DNA of 64,000 nt from Sphaerisporangium sp. TRM90804. GTDB taxonomy: Bacteria > Actinomycetota > Actinomycetes > Streptosporangiales > Streptosporangiaceae. The stretch lies in the NCBI RefSeq assembly GCF_029846175.1, contig NZ_JARWAC010000037.1, positions 41,543 to 105,542 of the forward strand, written 5' to 3'. Of this stretch, positions 25,369-33,545 are shown one piece after another. The notes beneath the pieces were generated by a model, which worked only from the letters and a program-made list of their open reading frames with translations, was not told the origin of the DNA and did no database searches. Both the position numbers and the translations under genes were made by a program. Each line of letters starts with the position of its first letter. The first letter of the stretch is position 1.

Positions 25369-26223
25369 ATGAGCGATCACGTCTCCCGCGGCTCGTCCGA
25401 CCGGATGCGGCCCGACTCCGAGCCGGCCGCCGGTGGTGAGCGCGGGGCCGCGCAGGCCGATCTGTTCGACTACGACGCGGAGTTGCGTGCGCACAACGAA
25501 CTCTTCCGCGCCGCGGCCGATGTCGGCTCCCGTGACCGTGTGCTCGACATCGGCTGCGGCACGGGCCAGTCCACCCGCCAGGCCGCCCGCGCCGCCGTCG
25601 CCGGAAGCGCCGTAGGCGTGGACGTCTCGGCGCGCATGCTCGAACGGGCCCGCCGGCTCACCGACGACCAGGGCCCGCCCAACGTCACCTACCAGCGGGC
25701 GGACGCCCAGGCGCACCGCTTCCCGGCGGCGTGCTTTGACCTGTGTATCAGCAGGTTCGGGGCGATGTTCTTCACCGACCCGGTCGCCGCGTTCACCAAC
25801 ATCGGGCGCGCCCTGCGCCCCGGAGCGCGCCTGGTGCTGCTGGTCTGGCAGGACCGCGACCGCAACGAATGGGCCCGCGCGATCCGCGAGAGCCTCACCG
25901 CCGCACCCGCCGCACCCGCCTGCGGTCCGGGCCCGTTCTCCCTGGCCGACCCGGCCGTCACCGAAGACGTCCTGGCGGCCGCGGGCTTCGCGGAAGTCGG
26001 CTTCACCGACGTGCACGCGCCCGTCTACTACGGCCCGGACGGCGCAGGCGCCTACGACGCCGTGCTGCGCCTGTGGGAGGTCGAAGACCTGCTGGCCGGC
26101 CTCGACGCCGCGGCGGCCGAGCAGGCGCGCGCGCGGCTACGCGCCACCCTCGCCGCCCACGACACCGACGACGGGGTGTACTTCGACTCGCGCGCCTGGA
26201 TCGTCACGGCCCGCCGTCGCTGA
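25369..26223 (+). CDS. Class I SAM-dependent methyltransferase
   Basis: A 284-residue methyltransferase of the Methyltransf_11/25 group. Motif I is VLDIGCGTGQSTRQAA (about 59-74), followed by GVDVSARMLERAR (acidic loop), DAQAHRFPAACFDLCISRFG (motif II/III) and the LRPGARLVLLVWQ strand. The substrate is probably a small molecule; a very short N-terminal arm and a 100-residue C-terminal cap (FSLADPAVTEDVLAAAGF) are typical of such enzymes. The ATG at 25369 has no strong ribosome site; an in-frame ATG at 25315 lies inside the palindrome and is less likely. Confidence 0.9.
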   Translation: MSDHVSRGSSDRMRPDSEPAAGGERGAAQADLFDYDAELRAHNELFRAAADVGSRDRVLDIGCGTGQSTRQAARAAVAGSAVGVDVSARMLERARRLTDDQGPPNVTYQRADAQAHRFPAACFDLCISRFGAMFFTDPVAAFTNIGRALRPGARLVLLVWQDRDRNEWARAIRESLTAAPAAPACGPGPFSLADPAVTEDVLAAAGFAEVGFTDVHAPVYYGPDGAGAYDAVLRLWEVEDLLAGLDAAAAEQARARLRATLAAHDTDDGVYFDSRAWIVTARRR

Positions 26224-26313
26224 CCACCGCACCCGATCTGTCCCGGCCGGCCGGTGCCCGGCCGCCGGCCGCACGACAGCGTGCTCGAAGCGCCGGGCCG
26301 GGCGGGGGAGGGG

Positions 26314-27147
26314 CTACCAGTGGGCGGGGCGGGCGAGGGCGGGCGGCAGCAGGGTCGCGGCGTCGCCCCTGGCCGCGTTGAGCTGGGCCTGGGTGAGGAA
26401 GATGCTGCCGGTGAGGTCGGCGCCGCCCAGCGCGGTGTCCCGCAGGTCGGCGCCGATCAGGTCGGCCGTGCGCAGGTCGGCGCCGGTGAGGTCGGCCGCG
26501 ATGAGGTGCGCGCCGCGCAGGTTGGCGCCCCGCAGCCCGGCTCCCTTGAGGTCGGCGCCGATCAGGTCGGCGCCGCGGTGGTTCCGCTTGCGGCCCGGCA
26601 CCCGGGCCCGCACCAGCTCGCTGACGCGCACGAGCAGGGTGTTGACCTCGGCGCGGTGCCCGGGCAGGTCCATCTCCACCAGCTCGGGCACGCCGCCGCG
26701 GGTCAGGCGGTCGGTGCGCTCCAGGGCGCGGCGCAGGTCGTCGCGCACGGGCCGGGCGGGCGGCAGCGCCAGCGCCTCGGTGAGGTACCACAGCAGTTCG
26801 TGCAGGTGGCGCATGACCGGGAACACCTGGAACATGCGCCGGGCGGTGCGCGGGTCACCGCGCCAGTCGCGGCCGGCGAAGGTGACCTGGGAGACCTTCT
26901 GGCCCGCGCCGAAGCAGTCGAAGACGGTGCACCCGGCGAAGCCCTCCTCGCGCAGCCGGGCGTGGATGCCGCAGCCGAAGTCCTCGCGCAGGTTGGGGCA
27001 GGGGCGCTCGGCCTCCTTGGTGATCGCGAAGTCGGCGGAGGCGGAGAAGGGGAGGGCCACGCAGCACAGCCCGAAGCAGCTCCCGCAGTCGGCCCGCAGC
27101 TCGCGCAGGCCGTCGCCGGCGCGGCCGGGCCCGGGCTCCGATGCCAA
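26314..27147 (-). CDS. Cys-rich pentapeptide-repeat protein
   Basis: A 277-residue protein with three parts. Residues 18-85 hold nine cysteines in CGSCFGLCC, CPNL, FGCGIH and GCTVFDCFGAGQ groups, a spacing that suggests a metal or Fe-S site as in YkgJ-like proteins. Residues 85-190 are helical (MFQVFPVMRHLHELLWYL). Residues 195-255 are about twelve pentapeptide repeats of the A(D/N)Lxx type forming a right-handed quadrilateral helix. The start is TTG at 27147 with GGGGGAGG upstream. The conserved 20-base element lies 21 bases before the start. The function is unknown; the pairing of a Cys cluster with a DNA-mimic-like coil is notable. Confidence 0.85.
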   Translation of the reverse strand: MASEPGPGRAGDGLRELRADCGSCFGLCCVALPFSASADFAITKEAERPCPNLREDFGCGIHARLREEGFAGCTVFDCFGAGQKVSQVTFAGRDWRGDPRTARRMFQVFPVMRHLHELLWYLTEALALPPARPVRDDLRRALERTDRLTRGGVPELVEMDLPGHRAEVNTLLVRVSELVRARVPGRKRNHRGADLIGADLKGAGLRGANLRGAHLIAADLTGADLRTADLIGADLRDTALGGADLTGSIFLTQAQLNAARGDAATLLPPALARPAHW

Positions 27148-27167
27148 CGTGCCTCCCCCAAGTCTTG

Positions 27168-27187
27168 TGATCTACATTGTAAAGCCG
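27168..27187. repeat. Copy 2 of the 20-base conserved element (TACA-N-TGTA core)
   Basis: 19 of 20 bases match the copy at 13673-13692, in the same orientation, with the palindrome TACA-T-TGTA. It lies 21-40 bases upstream of the pentapeptide-repeat gene, a natural operator or promoter position. On the minus strand the order is CGGCTTTACA, then the TGTAGATCA half. Confidence 0.65.
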
Positions 27188-27226
27188 ACAGCTTGGTGAA
27201 CCCCACCCTGTACTTCAATACAACAC

Positions 27227-27287
27227 CCTCGCCTGGTGAGAAGGGCGAGGCTCGCGGGTGGGATGTGCGCGGCCCGCGAGCCTCGCC
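27227..27287 (-). terminator. Terminator after the aldo/keto reductase gene, with competing stem
   Basis: A perfect 15-base stem, GGCGAGGCTCGCGGG (27244-27258) with CCCGCGAGCCTCGCC (27273-27287), loop of 14, lies 52 bases downstream of the aldo/keto reductase stop. The arm GGCGAGG (27244-27250) can alternatively pair with CCTCGCC (27227-27233), so two mutually exclusive stems are possible. Confidence 0.75.
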
Positions 27288-27338
27288 GGGGGCGGCCTAG
27301 GCGCCCGGCCGGCGGGGATTCTTCGCGGGACGGGCCGG

Positions 27339-28316
27339 TTACCAGCGGTCGTGGACCAGGGGGCGCACCAGGTCGTCGTAGACAGCGGTGACCGCGGCCC
27401 GGGTCTGGTCGTCCAGCGGGGGGAGCCCGGCGGCCGCGGCGTTGGCGGCGGCCTGGCGCTCGTTGCGGGCGCCGGGGATGACCACGCTCACACCGGGCTG
27501 GTCGATGATCCAGCGCAGCGCGAACTGGGCCATGGTCATGCCGTCCGGGACCAGCGGCTTCAGACGCTCCACGGCGGCCAGGCCGGTGGTGTAGTCGACG
27601 CCGGAGAAGGTCTCCCCGACGTCGAAGGCGTCGCCGTGGCGGTTGTAGTTGCGGTGGTCGTCCTGGCCGAACCGCGTCTGCTGGTCGTACCGGCCAGACA
27701 GCAGGCCGCTGGCCAGCGGCACGCGGGCGATGACGCCGACGCCGGCCTGGGCCGCGGCGGGCAGCACCTGCTCCAGCGGCTTGAGGCGGAAGGCGTTGAG
27801 GATGATCTGCACGGTGGCGACGTTGGGCCGGGCGATGGCGGTCAGCGCCTCCTGGCAGGTCTCCACGCTGACGCCGTAGGCGGCGATGCGGCCTTCGTCG
27901 ACCATGGTGTCCAGCGCGTCGTAGACGGCCTGGTCGGAGTAGACCGGGGTCGGCGGGCAGTGCAGCTGCACCAGGTCGAGGGTGTCGACGCCGAGGTTGG
28001 CCCGTGATCGGTCGTTCCAGGCGCGGAAGTTGTCCAGCGTGTAGGCCTCGGGCTCCTGGGCGACGCGGCGGCCCATCTTGGTGGCCACGGTGAGGCCGGG
28101 CCGCTCCTTGATCAGCCGCCCGACGATCTGCTCGCTGCGTCCGTCGCCGTACACGTCGGCGGTGTCGATGAAGCTCACCCCGGCGTCGACGGCCGCGTGC
28201 AGCGTCGCGAGCGCCTCCTCCTCGCTGACCTGGCCCCAGTCGGCGCCCAGTTGCCACGCGCCGAGACCGACGACCCCGACCTGCCTGCCTGTCCTGCCCA
28301 GTTCTCGGTTCTCCAC
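27339..28316 (-). CDS. Aldo/keto reductase
   Basis: A 325-residue TIM-barrel oxidoreductase. The AKR signatures are present: GVSFIDTADVYGDGRSEQIVGR (Asp and Tyr of the catalytic tetrad, about 50-71), the lysine of TVATKMGRR, the histidine of LVQLHCPP, and the NADPH site VSVVIPGARN near 280. The Tyr-Asp-Lys-His set is complete. The GTG at 28316 begins the conserved N-terminus; a TACGAT hexamer 9-14 bases upstream would give a near-leaderless message. Longer open frames upstream are antisense noise. It follows a recombinase gene on the same strand by 56 bases. Confidence 0.9.
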   Translation of the reverse strand: MENRELGRTGRQVGVVGLGAWQLGADWGQVSEEEALATLHAAVDAGVSFIDTADVYGDGRSEQIVGRLIKERPGLTVATKMGRRVAQEPEAYTLDNFRAWNDRSRANLGVDTLDLVQLHCPPTPVYSDQAVYDALDTMVDEGRIAAYGVSVETCQEALTAIARPNVATVQIILNAFRLKPLEQVLPAAAQAGVGVIARVPLASGLLSGRYDQQTRFGQDDHRNYNRHGDAFDVGETFSGVDYTTGLAAVERLKPLVPDGMTMAQFALRWIIDQPGVSVVIPGARNERQAAANAAAAGLPPLDDQTRAAVTAVYDDLVRPLVHDRW

Positions 28317-28372
28317 ATCCCCGATCGTAAGGGGCGTCGCGGAGCGGCCGTGCCGTGGCGGCGGGCGGCGGG

Positions 28373-29395
28373 TCAGCGTTCGCCGCCGGTGGCGGGGCGG
28401 CGGAGCAGGGGGTGGGCGCGCATGGCGACCTCCAGCTCGCCGGGCAGCTCGTCGCGGTAGCGGCCCAGGGTGGACAGGTCGCTGTGGCCCAGGACCCGGC
28501 GGACGGCGTCCATGTCGACGGCGTCGGCGAGCAGGTGAGTGGCGGTGGTGTGCCGCAGGCCGTGGGGGGTGACGGTGCGGCGCTGGGCGGGGTCGACGTG
28601 GCGTTGCACGCGGTCGATGACGGCCTGGACGTCGCCGCGCGCCAGGCGCCGGCCGCGCCAGGACAGCAGCAGGGCCTTGTCGGCGGCGGCGGGACGCGCG
28701 GTGGTGAGGTAGGTGTCCAGGACGTCGGTGACGTCGCGGGGGAGCGGCACGTCGCGGGTTCTGCCGCCTTTGCCGAAGATGCGCCAGTAGCGGACGCCGT
28801 CGTTGGTGTAGAAGTCCTCGACGTTGGCGCGGACGAGCTCGGAGACGCGGGGGCCCAGGGTGGACAGCAGCAGCACGATGAGGGCGTCGCGAACCTGGGT
28901 GCGCTGGTCGCGGCGCCCGGCGTCGGGTTCGGCGGCGGTGAGGTCGCGGGCGGCGCCGACCAGGCCCTGGGCCTGCTCGCGGGTGAGGGCGCGGCGTTCG
29001 GGGCGCAGGCCGCCGCGTTCTCGGGCGGTGACGGTGGCGGCGGTCATGGGGTTGAGCTGGACCCAGCCGGCGAGGGTGGCGTGCTTGAAGAACGCCGAGA
29101 CCGAGCGGCGGAAGCGTGACTGGGAGGAGGCGCTCTGGGTGCCGCTCTCGGGGTGGGTGCGGCGGCCGTCGGGTTTGCGGGCGAAGGCGAGCAGGACGGC
29201 GTCGACGTCCTCGCCGGTGAGGTCGTCGAGGACGAGGCCGGGGCCGGCGAGGTCGGCGAAGGTGGTGACGTCGCGGGCGTAGACCTCGGCGGTGGCGGGG
29301 GAGAGCGCGCCGGTGACGGTCTTGGCGCGGACGAGGTCGAGGTATCGGTCGGCGCACTGCTGGACGGACAGGCGGTTCAGGTGTGCGGGCCGCAT
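28373..29395 (-). CDS. Tyrosine recombinase/integrase (copy 1)
   Basis: A 340-residue site-specific recombinase. The N-terminal SAM-like core-binding domain covers about 10-115 and the catalytic domain 135-330. All catalytic residues are present: Arg183 (GPRVSEL), Lys209 (GKGGRTR), His278 and Arg281 (HGLRH), His304 (LGHSDL) and nucleophile Tyr313 (GRY). It should be active. It resembles XerC/D-type and mini-integrase proteins rather than long phage integrases. It is not next to a tRNA. A palindromic tandem array lies 80-300 bases upstream of its start. Whether it is a resident recombinase or an element remnant is not clear. Confidence 0.9.
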   Translation of the reverse strand: MRPAHLNRLSVQQCADRYLDLVRAKTVTGALSPATAEVYARDVTTFADLAGPGLVLDDLTGEDVDAVLLAFARKPDGRRTHPESGTQSASSQSRFRRSVSAFFKHATLAGWVQLNPMTAATVTARERGGLRPERRALTREQAQGLVGAARDLTAAEPDAGRRDQRTQVRDALIVLLLSTLGPRVSELVRANVEDFYTNDGVRYWRIFGKGGRTRDVPLPRDVTDVLDTYLTTARPAAADKALLLSWRGRRLARGDVQAVIDRVQRHVDPAQRRTVTPHGLRHTTATHLLADAVDMDAVRRVLGHSDLSTLGRYRDELPGELEVAMRAHPLLRRPATGGER

Positions 29396-29477
29396 CGCTG
29401 GGTGTGATCCTTTCCCCGAGGGTCGGGCCGAACCTACCCCGTGGGGCCGACATTTCCGCGCCCGGCCCGGCGGTCAC

Positions 29478-29700
29478 GCCGCCCGGGCGGGCTGGGCGGG
29501 GTCCGTCTCGGGGCCGCCCGGGCGGCGAGGTGCGGGAGGCGGCGAGGCCGCTCGCCCCGGTGCGGCCCTCGGTGCCGCCTGGGCGAGGCGGTGGGGGAGA
29601 GCGTGAGGGGTCGGCGCCGCCTGGGCGGCGCGGGTGAGGGAGACCGGGCAGGGTCGATGCCGCCCGGGCGGCGCGGGTGGGGGGAGGCCGTGTGGGGCGG
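29478..29700. repeat. Palindromic tandem array upstream of recombinase 1
   Basis: Five copies of the palindrome GCCGCC(C/T)GGGCGGC begin at 29478, 29513, 29574, 29616 and 29659, the first and third slightly diverged. The last three define units of 42-43 bases with further similarity (GGTGAGGGAGACCG-like middles). The array fills much of the 408-base gap between the recombinase start (29395) and the RidA gene (29804). No coding frame here has real codon bias. Confidence 0.7.
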
Positions 29701-29803
29701 GAGGGGAGGTCGTCGCGGGGAGGGGAAAAGGAGGTGACACCTGGCGGGGGTGCGGTCATCATGGGCGCGATCGGGTGCCGGTGCGTCGTGCGGGGGGTTC
29801 GTG

Positions 29804-30235
29804 ATGGTTGTTCGGACGGTCGTGCCGGGGTTGTTCCCGCCGCCGGGGTACGCGCACGCGGCCGTGGTGGAGGCGGGGGAGCGGCTGGTGTTCATGGCGG
29901 GCGCGGTCCCGCTGGACGCCGAGGGTGTGCTGGTGGGGCCGGGTGATGCGGTGGCCCAGGCGCGGCAGGTGCTGGCCAACCTGGGTGAGGCGCTGGTCGC
30001 GGTCGGCAGTGGGTTGCGGCATGTGGTGGCCAGCACGGTGTACGTGGCCGGGCCGGAGCGGGCTGATCTGGTGCGGGTGTGGGAGGTGGTGCGCGCGTCA
30101 GGGTTGTCGGACGGCCCGCACACCTCGACATTGCTGGGTGTGGCGTTCCTCGGTTACACGGGGCAGTTGGTGGAGATCACCGCCACCGCCGTGGTGCCCG
30201 AGGGGGGCGCGAGGGCCGTCGGCGCTCTGGGCTGA
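29804..30235 (+). CDS. RidA family protein
   Basis: A 143-residue Rid/YjgF-fold protein. The pattern PPGYAHAAVVEAGERLVFMAGAVPLDAEG, read in two parts, the QARQVLANLGEALVAVGSGLRHVVASTVYV helix-strand and the end TLLGVAFLGYTGQLVEITATAV are diagnostic. The RidA active arginine that deaminates 2-aminoacrylate is usually within an R-x-x-x-x-V-x-x motif near residue 105; here that region reads SGLSDGPHTST and lacks it, so it is more likely one of the Rid1-7 relatives. A GGGGGG tract precedes the start; GTG at 29801 is an alternative. Confidence 0.85.
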   Translation: MVVRTVVPGLFPPPGYAHAAVVEAGERLVFMAGAVPLDAEGVLVGPGDAVAQARQVLANLGEALVAVGSGLRHVVASTVYVAGPERADLVRVWEVVRASGLSDGPHTSTLLGVAFLGYTGQLVEITATAVVPEGGARAVGALG

Positions 30236-30532
30236 GTGCCGGTCGCGGCGGTCACCGGGGCGCGCGGGAGCGGGCCCTGTCCTGGGCCCTGTGACCGGTG
30301 GGCGCTCACGGGCGCGCAGACGAGGCCCGCCGGCTCGCGGGCCCGCCGAGACGCCGGGTCGCACACGCAGGCGAGACCTCGGGGCCGTGGCCGCGGCGTG
30401 GTCTGGAAGTGGCCGGCGGCGTCGTGTCTGGAAGAGGGACGACCGCGCCTCTGGCGGGCGGGCACCGTGGCCCGGGGGGAGGCGGCCCGGCGCCGGGGCC
30501 GGTCGGCGTCAGGGCTGGGCGCCGAGTCAGGC
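30236..30532. other. Intergenic region without a supported gene
   Basis: About 300 bases between the RidA stop and the SDR stop (convergent). GGGCCCTGT occurs twice near the RidA end and can fold into weak stems. No frame shows the expected third-position bias. Confidence 0.5.
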
Positions 30533-31228
30533 CTAAGCGCCGGCGAGGGGGGTGACCGGGGCCGAGAGGCCGGCCTTGACCACTCGGCTGAGCTCGTCGG
30601 CGAGGATCTCGGCGGCGCCGGTGGCGAGGGCGTCCAGGGCGGTGGCGGCGACGAGGGCGGGGTCGGTCTTGGCGTCGGGGGCGACGTAGGAGGCCATGTC
30701 GGTGTCCATGTAGCCGACGTGCAGGGCTGCGACGTCGATGCCCTTGGGCGCGAGCTGCCGGCGGGTGGCGTCGGTCATGGCCCAGGCGGCGGCCTTGGCG
30801 GCGCTGTAGGCGCCGTAGTCGGCCGGGTGCAGCCATGACAGCACCGACAGCACGTTGAGGACCGCGCCGCCGCCGTTGGCCTCGATGACGGGGGCGAAGG
30901 CGCGGGTGACGGCCAGGGGGCCGAAGAAGTTGGTCTCCATCTCCAGGCGGATGCGGTCCGGGTCGCCGTCGAGCAGGGGGGTGCGGGTGGAGATGCCGGC
31001 GTTGTTGATCAGCAGGGTGGCGTCCGCGGCGGTGCGGGCCGCCTGGGTGATCGAGGCGGGGTCGGTGAGGTCCAGGCGCAGCGGGACGGCGCCGGGAATG
31101 TCGACGGCGGCGGGGTTGCGGGCGGCGGCGTAGACGGTGGCGCCGCGCCGCAGGAGCTGGGTGGCGAGGTGGCGGCCGAGGCCGCGGTTGGCGCCGGTCA
31201 CGACGGCGACGGAGTTCTCGATCTTCAT
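30533..31228 (-). CDS. SDR family oxidoreductase
   Basis: A 231-residue classical SDR: cofactor motif TGANRGLG, an AARNP loop after beta-2, NNAGIS, catalytic Ser (NVLSVLS) and YSAAK. It is short at the C-terminus and resembles the stress-linked SDRs that are controlled by an adjacent or distant TetR. Its promoter region holds a 22-base operator (31275-31296), 47 bases before the start, almost identical to the one before the TetR gene at 38727-39293. The two genes are therefore likely in one regulon. Substrate unknown. Confidence 0.9.
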   Translation of the reverse strand: MKIENSVAVVTGANRGLGRHLATQLLRRGATVYAAARNPAAVDIPGAVPLRLDLTDPASITQAARTAADATLLINNAGISTRTPLLDGDPDRIRLEMETNFFGPLAVTRAFAPVIEANGGGAVLNVLSVLSWLHPADYGAYSAAKAAAWAMTDATRRQLAPKGIDVAALHVGYMDTDMASYVAPDAKTDPALVAATALDALATGAAEILADELSRVVKAGLSAPVTPLAGA

Positions 31229-31274
31229 GGTGGTGCCTTTCGTCGCGTGGGCGGGCGGGTCCCGCCCACCCTCA

Positions 31275-31296
31275 ATAGATTATGACCGTCATCTAT
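31275..31296. promoter_or_regulatory. TetR operator, copy 1 (upstream of SDR)
   Basis: A 22-base imperfect palindrome with outer arms ATAGAT and ATCTAT around a TATGACCGTC centre. It matches the site at 39320-39341 in 20 of 22 bases. That second site lies 27 bases before a TetR gene, so the same repressor should bind here. Confidence 0.7.
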
Positions 31297-31341
31297 TTAT
31301 GTCCAACCGTCCCTCGAAGGACCCTCCCCGGCGCGGCCAGG

Positions 31342-33351
31342 TCACGTGCCGGGGCCGCGCCCGGTGAGGCGCCGCGTGACCTTCAGCAGGTAGTGCTCGC
31401 GGTTGAGCGGGTCGTGGTCGGTGCGGGCCCGCGCGGGGGCCGGGCCCTGGACGGGCTCGTAGTGGTCGAAGGCCGACTCCAGCAGGCCCTCGCCGCGGGT
31501 GAGGCCCGGCAGCCGCCGCTCCAGCTCGTGGACCCGGGCGGCGGGGATGTCACCCTCCAGCACACAGGAGCCCGCCTGCGTGGTGGTCGTGCGCGGGATC
31601 GCGCGCAACCCGGCCAGCACCGGCAGCACCGCGCCGAGGGTGTCGCCGGGGATATCCAGGCGCAGGTGGTGCACCGGCTCCAGGACGCGGGTGCCGGCCC
31701 GCTTGAGCGCGGCCATCAGCACCAGCGGGGTCAGGTGGCGGAAGTCGGTGGCGGTGCTGGACATGCTGGGGTCGAAGCCGGCCCCGGCGTGGCTCTGGCG
31801 GGCCCAGTACCCGGCGTGGGTCATGGTGACCGCGCAGTCGACGACCTGCCAGCCGCGCAGGCCCTGGCGCAGGGTCGCGTGCACGGTCTCCTCGACGGCG
31901 GCGAAGAAGGCGTACGGCATCGAGCCCAGGTCGACCCCCAGCCGGAACAGGACGCCGGCGCCGGCCGGGGCGGGCTCGACGCGCAGCCCGACGGTGGCCA
32001 GGAACGGGTTGGGCGCCGTGTCGATGATCTCGGCGGCGGCGCCGCCGCCCACGGGCCGCTCCACGCAGACGGTGGTGGTCGGGCGGAAGGCGACGTCCAG
32101 GTGGTAGTCGGCGGCGAGGGTGGCCTGGATGACCTCCTTCTGCACCTCCCCGTACAGGGAGACCGACACCTCCCGGCGGTCGTCGTCCTGGCGCAGGTTG
32201 ATCAGCGGGTCCTGCTCGGCGAGCTGGGTGAGCGCCAGGTGCAGCGCGCTCCTGTCGCCGGGGTGGCGGGGGACGACGACCGTCTCCAGGGTGGGCGGGG
32301 GGAAGTGCCGCTGGGCGACGGTCGTGGCGGGCGGCGGGCCGATCGGGTCGCCGATGCGCACCTGGCCCAGGCCGCGGAGCCGGCCGATGCGCCCGGCGGT
32401 GAGCGCGGGGGCCGGGACGTCGCGGCCGTGGTCGAAGACGCTGATCGCGGTGACCCTGGCCTCCCGGCCGTCGCGCAGTGCCAGCCTGTCGCGGGTTCGT
32501 ATGGTGCCGGAGAACAGGCGGACGTAGGCGACGCGCTCGCCGGCCGGGCCGCGTTCGACCTTGAAGACGGTGCCGCGGGGCGGGCCGCCGGGGTCGCCGG
32601 CGGCCGCGGGCAGCAGTTCGGCGATGCCGTCGATCAGCGCGTCCACGCCCGCGCCGGTGACGGCCGAGCCGCAGTAGACCGGGTGGACGGCCGTGCGCCG
32701 GGTCTGGGCGGCCAGTTCGCGGCGCAGCCGGGGGTAGGAGGCGGTGGTCTCGTCCTCCAGGTAGGCGGCCAGGAGGGTGTCGTCGGCCTCGGTCAGCAGG
32801 TCGGCCAGGCGGGCGGTGAAGGCGGGGTCGTCGCCGGTGCGGGCGGCGCACCGGGCGGCGGGGGTGCCCGGTGCGCGGACGGAGGTCATGGGGACGATCG
32901 CGGGGGTGAGCCGGTCGGCGATGCCGCGCAGGACGCGTTCGTGGTCGGCGCCGCGCCGGTCGATCTTGTTGACGAAGACGAGGGTGGGGATGCGCAGGCG
33001 CCGCAGGGTGCGCATGAGCACGCGGGTCTGCGCCTGGACTCCTTCGACGGCGGAGACGACCAGCACCGCGCCGTCGAGCACGCCGAGCACGCGTTCGACC
33101 TCGGCGATGAAGTCGGGGTGGCCGGGGGTGTCGATCAGGTTGACGGTGACGTCGCCGACGGTGAAGGACACGACGGCGGACTTGATGGTGATGCCGCGCC
33201 GGCGTTCGAGCTCCAGGGTGTCGGTCCGGGTGTCGCCGTCGTCGACGCTGCCGATGCGGTCGATGACGCCGGCGGCGTGCAGGAGCCGCTCGGTGAGGCT
33301 GGTCTTACCGGCGTCTACGTGCGCCAGGATGCCGAGGTTGAGGGTTTTCAC
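31342..33351 (-). CDS. TetM/OtrA-type ribosomal protection GTPase
   Basis: A 669-residue EF-G-like translational GTPase of the tetracycline ribosomal protection group. The G motifs are intact: AHVDAGKTSLT (G1, residues 10-20), RRRGITIKSA (G2), DTPGHPDF (G3), NKIDRRGAD (G4) and the SAV-type G5 region. Domains II-V follow; the C-terminal VTMTHAGYWARQSHAGAGF segment is the loop that in TetM/TetO reaches the decoding site. Proteins of this type displace tetracyclines from the 30S subunit; the nearest namesake is OtrA of oxytetracycline producers. The start is GTG at 33351 with AAAGGA upstream. It neighbours a TetX-like monooxygenase gene. Confidence 0.9.
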   Translation of the reverse strand: MKTLNLGILAHVDAGKTSLTERLLHAAGVIDRIGSVDDGDTRTDTLELERRRGITIKSAVVSFTVGDVTVNLIDTPGHPDFIAEVERVLGVLDGAVLVVSAVEGVQAQTRVLMRTLRRLRIPTLVFVNKIDRRGADHERVLRGIADRLTPAIVPMTSVRAPGTPAARCAARTGDDPAFTARLADLLTEADDTLLAAYLEDETTASYPRLRRELAAQTRRTAVHPVYCGSAVTGAGVDALIDGIAELLPAAAGDPGGPPRGTVFKVERGPAGERVAYVRLFSGTIRTRDRLALRDGREARVTAISVFDHGRDVPAPALTAGRIGRLRGLGQVRIGDPIGPPPATTVAQRHFPPPTLETVVVPRHPGDRSALHLALTQLAEQDPLINLRQDDDRREVSVSLYGEVQKEVIQATLAADYHLDVAFRPTTTVCVERPVGGGAAAEIIDTAPNPFLATVGLRVEPAPAGAGVLFRLGVDLGSMPYAFFAAVEETVHATLRQGLRGWQVVDCAVTMTHAGYWARQSHAGAGFDPSMSSTATDFRHLTPLVLMAALKRAGTRVLEPVHHLRLDIPGDTLGAVLPVLAGLRAIPRTTTTQAGSCVLEGDIPAARVHELERRLPGLTRGEGLLESAFDHYEPVQGPAPARARTDHDPLNREHYLLKVTRRLTGRGPGT

Positions 33352-33545
33352 GGAGCGTCATGTCCTTTGGATGGAGGAGGGTTCCTTTCTCGGGGGACAT
33401 GAACGCTGCTCGCATCGTGCTGCTCCTCATCGGCCGGGTGCTCGGGTCGTCGTCGTGGCAGTCCAGCAGAGGTTGATCCCCGGGGGCAACCGAATTGCCG
33501 CCGGCGCGCCGGGGCGCGGCGTTCGCCGGCGGCCGGCGCGCGGGG

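Noticed and set aside
27339..29762. A single 807-codon frame covering the aldo/keto reductase and further upstream
   Set aside because: The upstream two fifths is Pro/Arg-rich and antisense in phase to the recombinase. The reductase starts at 28316.
29434..30123. Minus-strand 229-codon frame opposite RidA and over the palindromic array
   Set aside because: It is Pro/Arg/His-rich, has no domain, and is antisense to a clear RidA gene.
31282..33402. Open frame of 706 codons antisense to the TetM-type gene
   Set aside because: Low-complexity Gly/Val/Gln/Asp composition; the opposite strand has all GTPase motifs.
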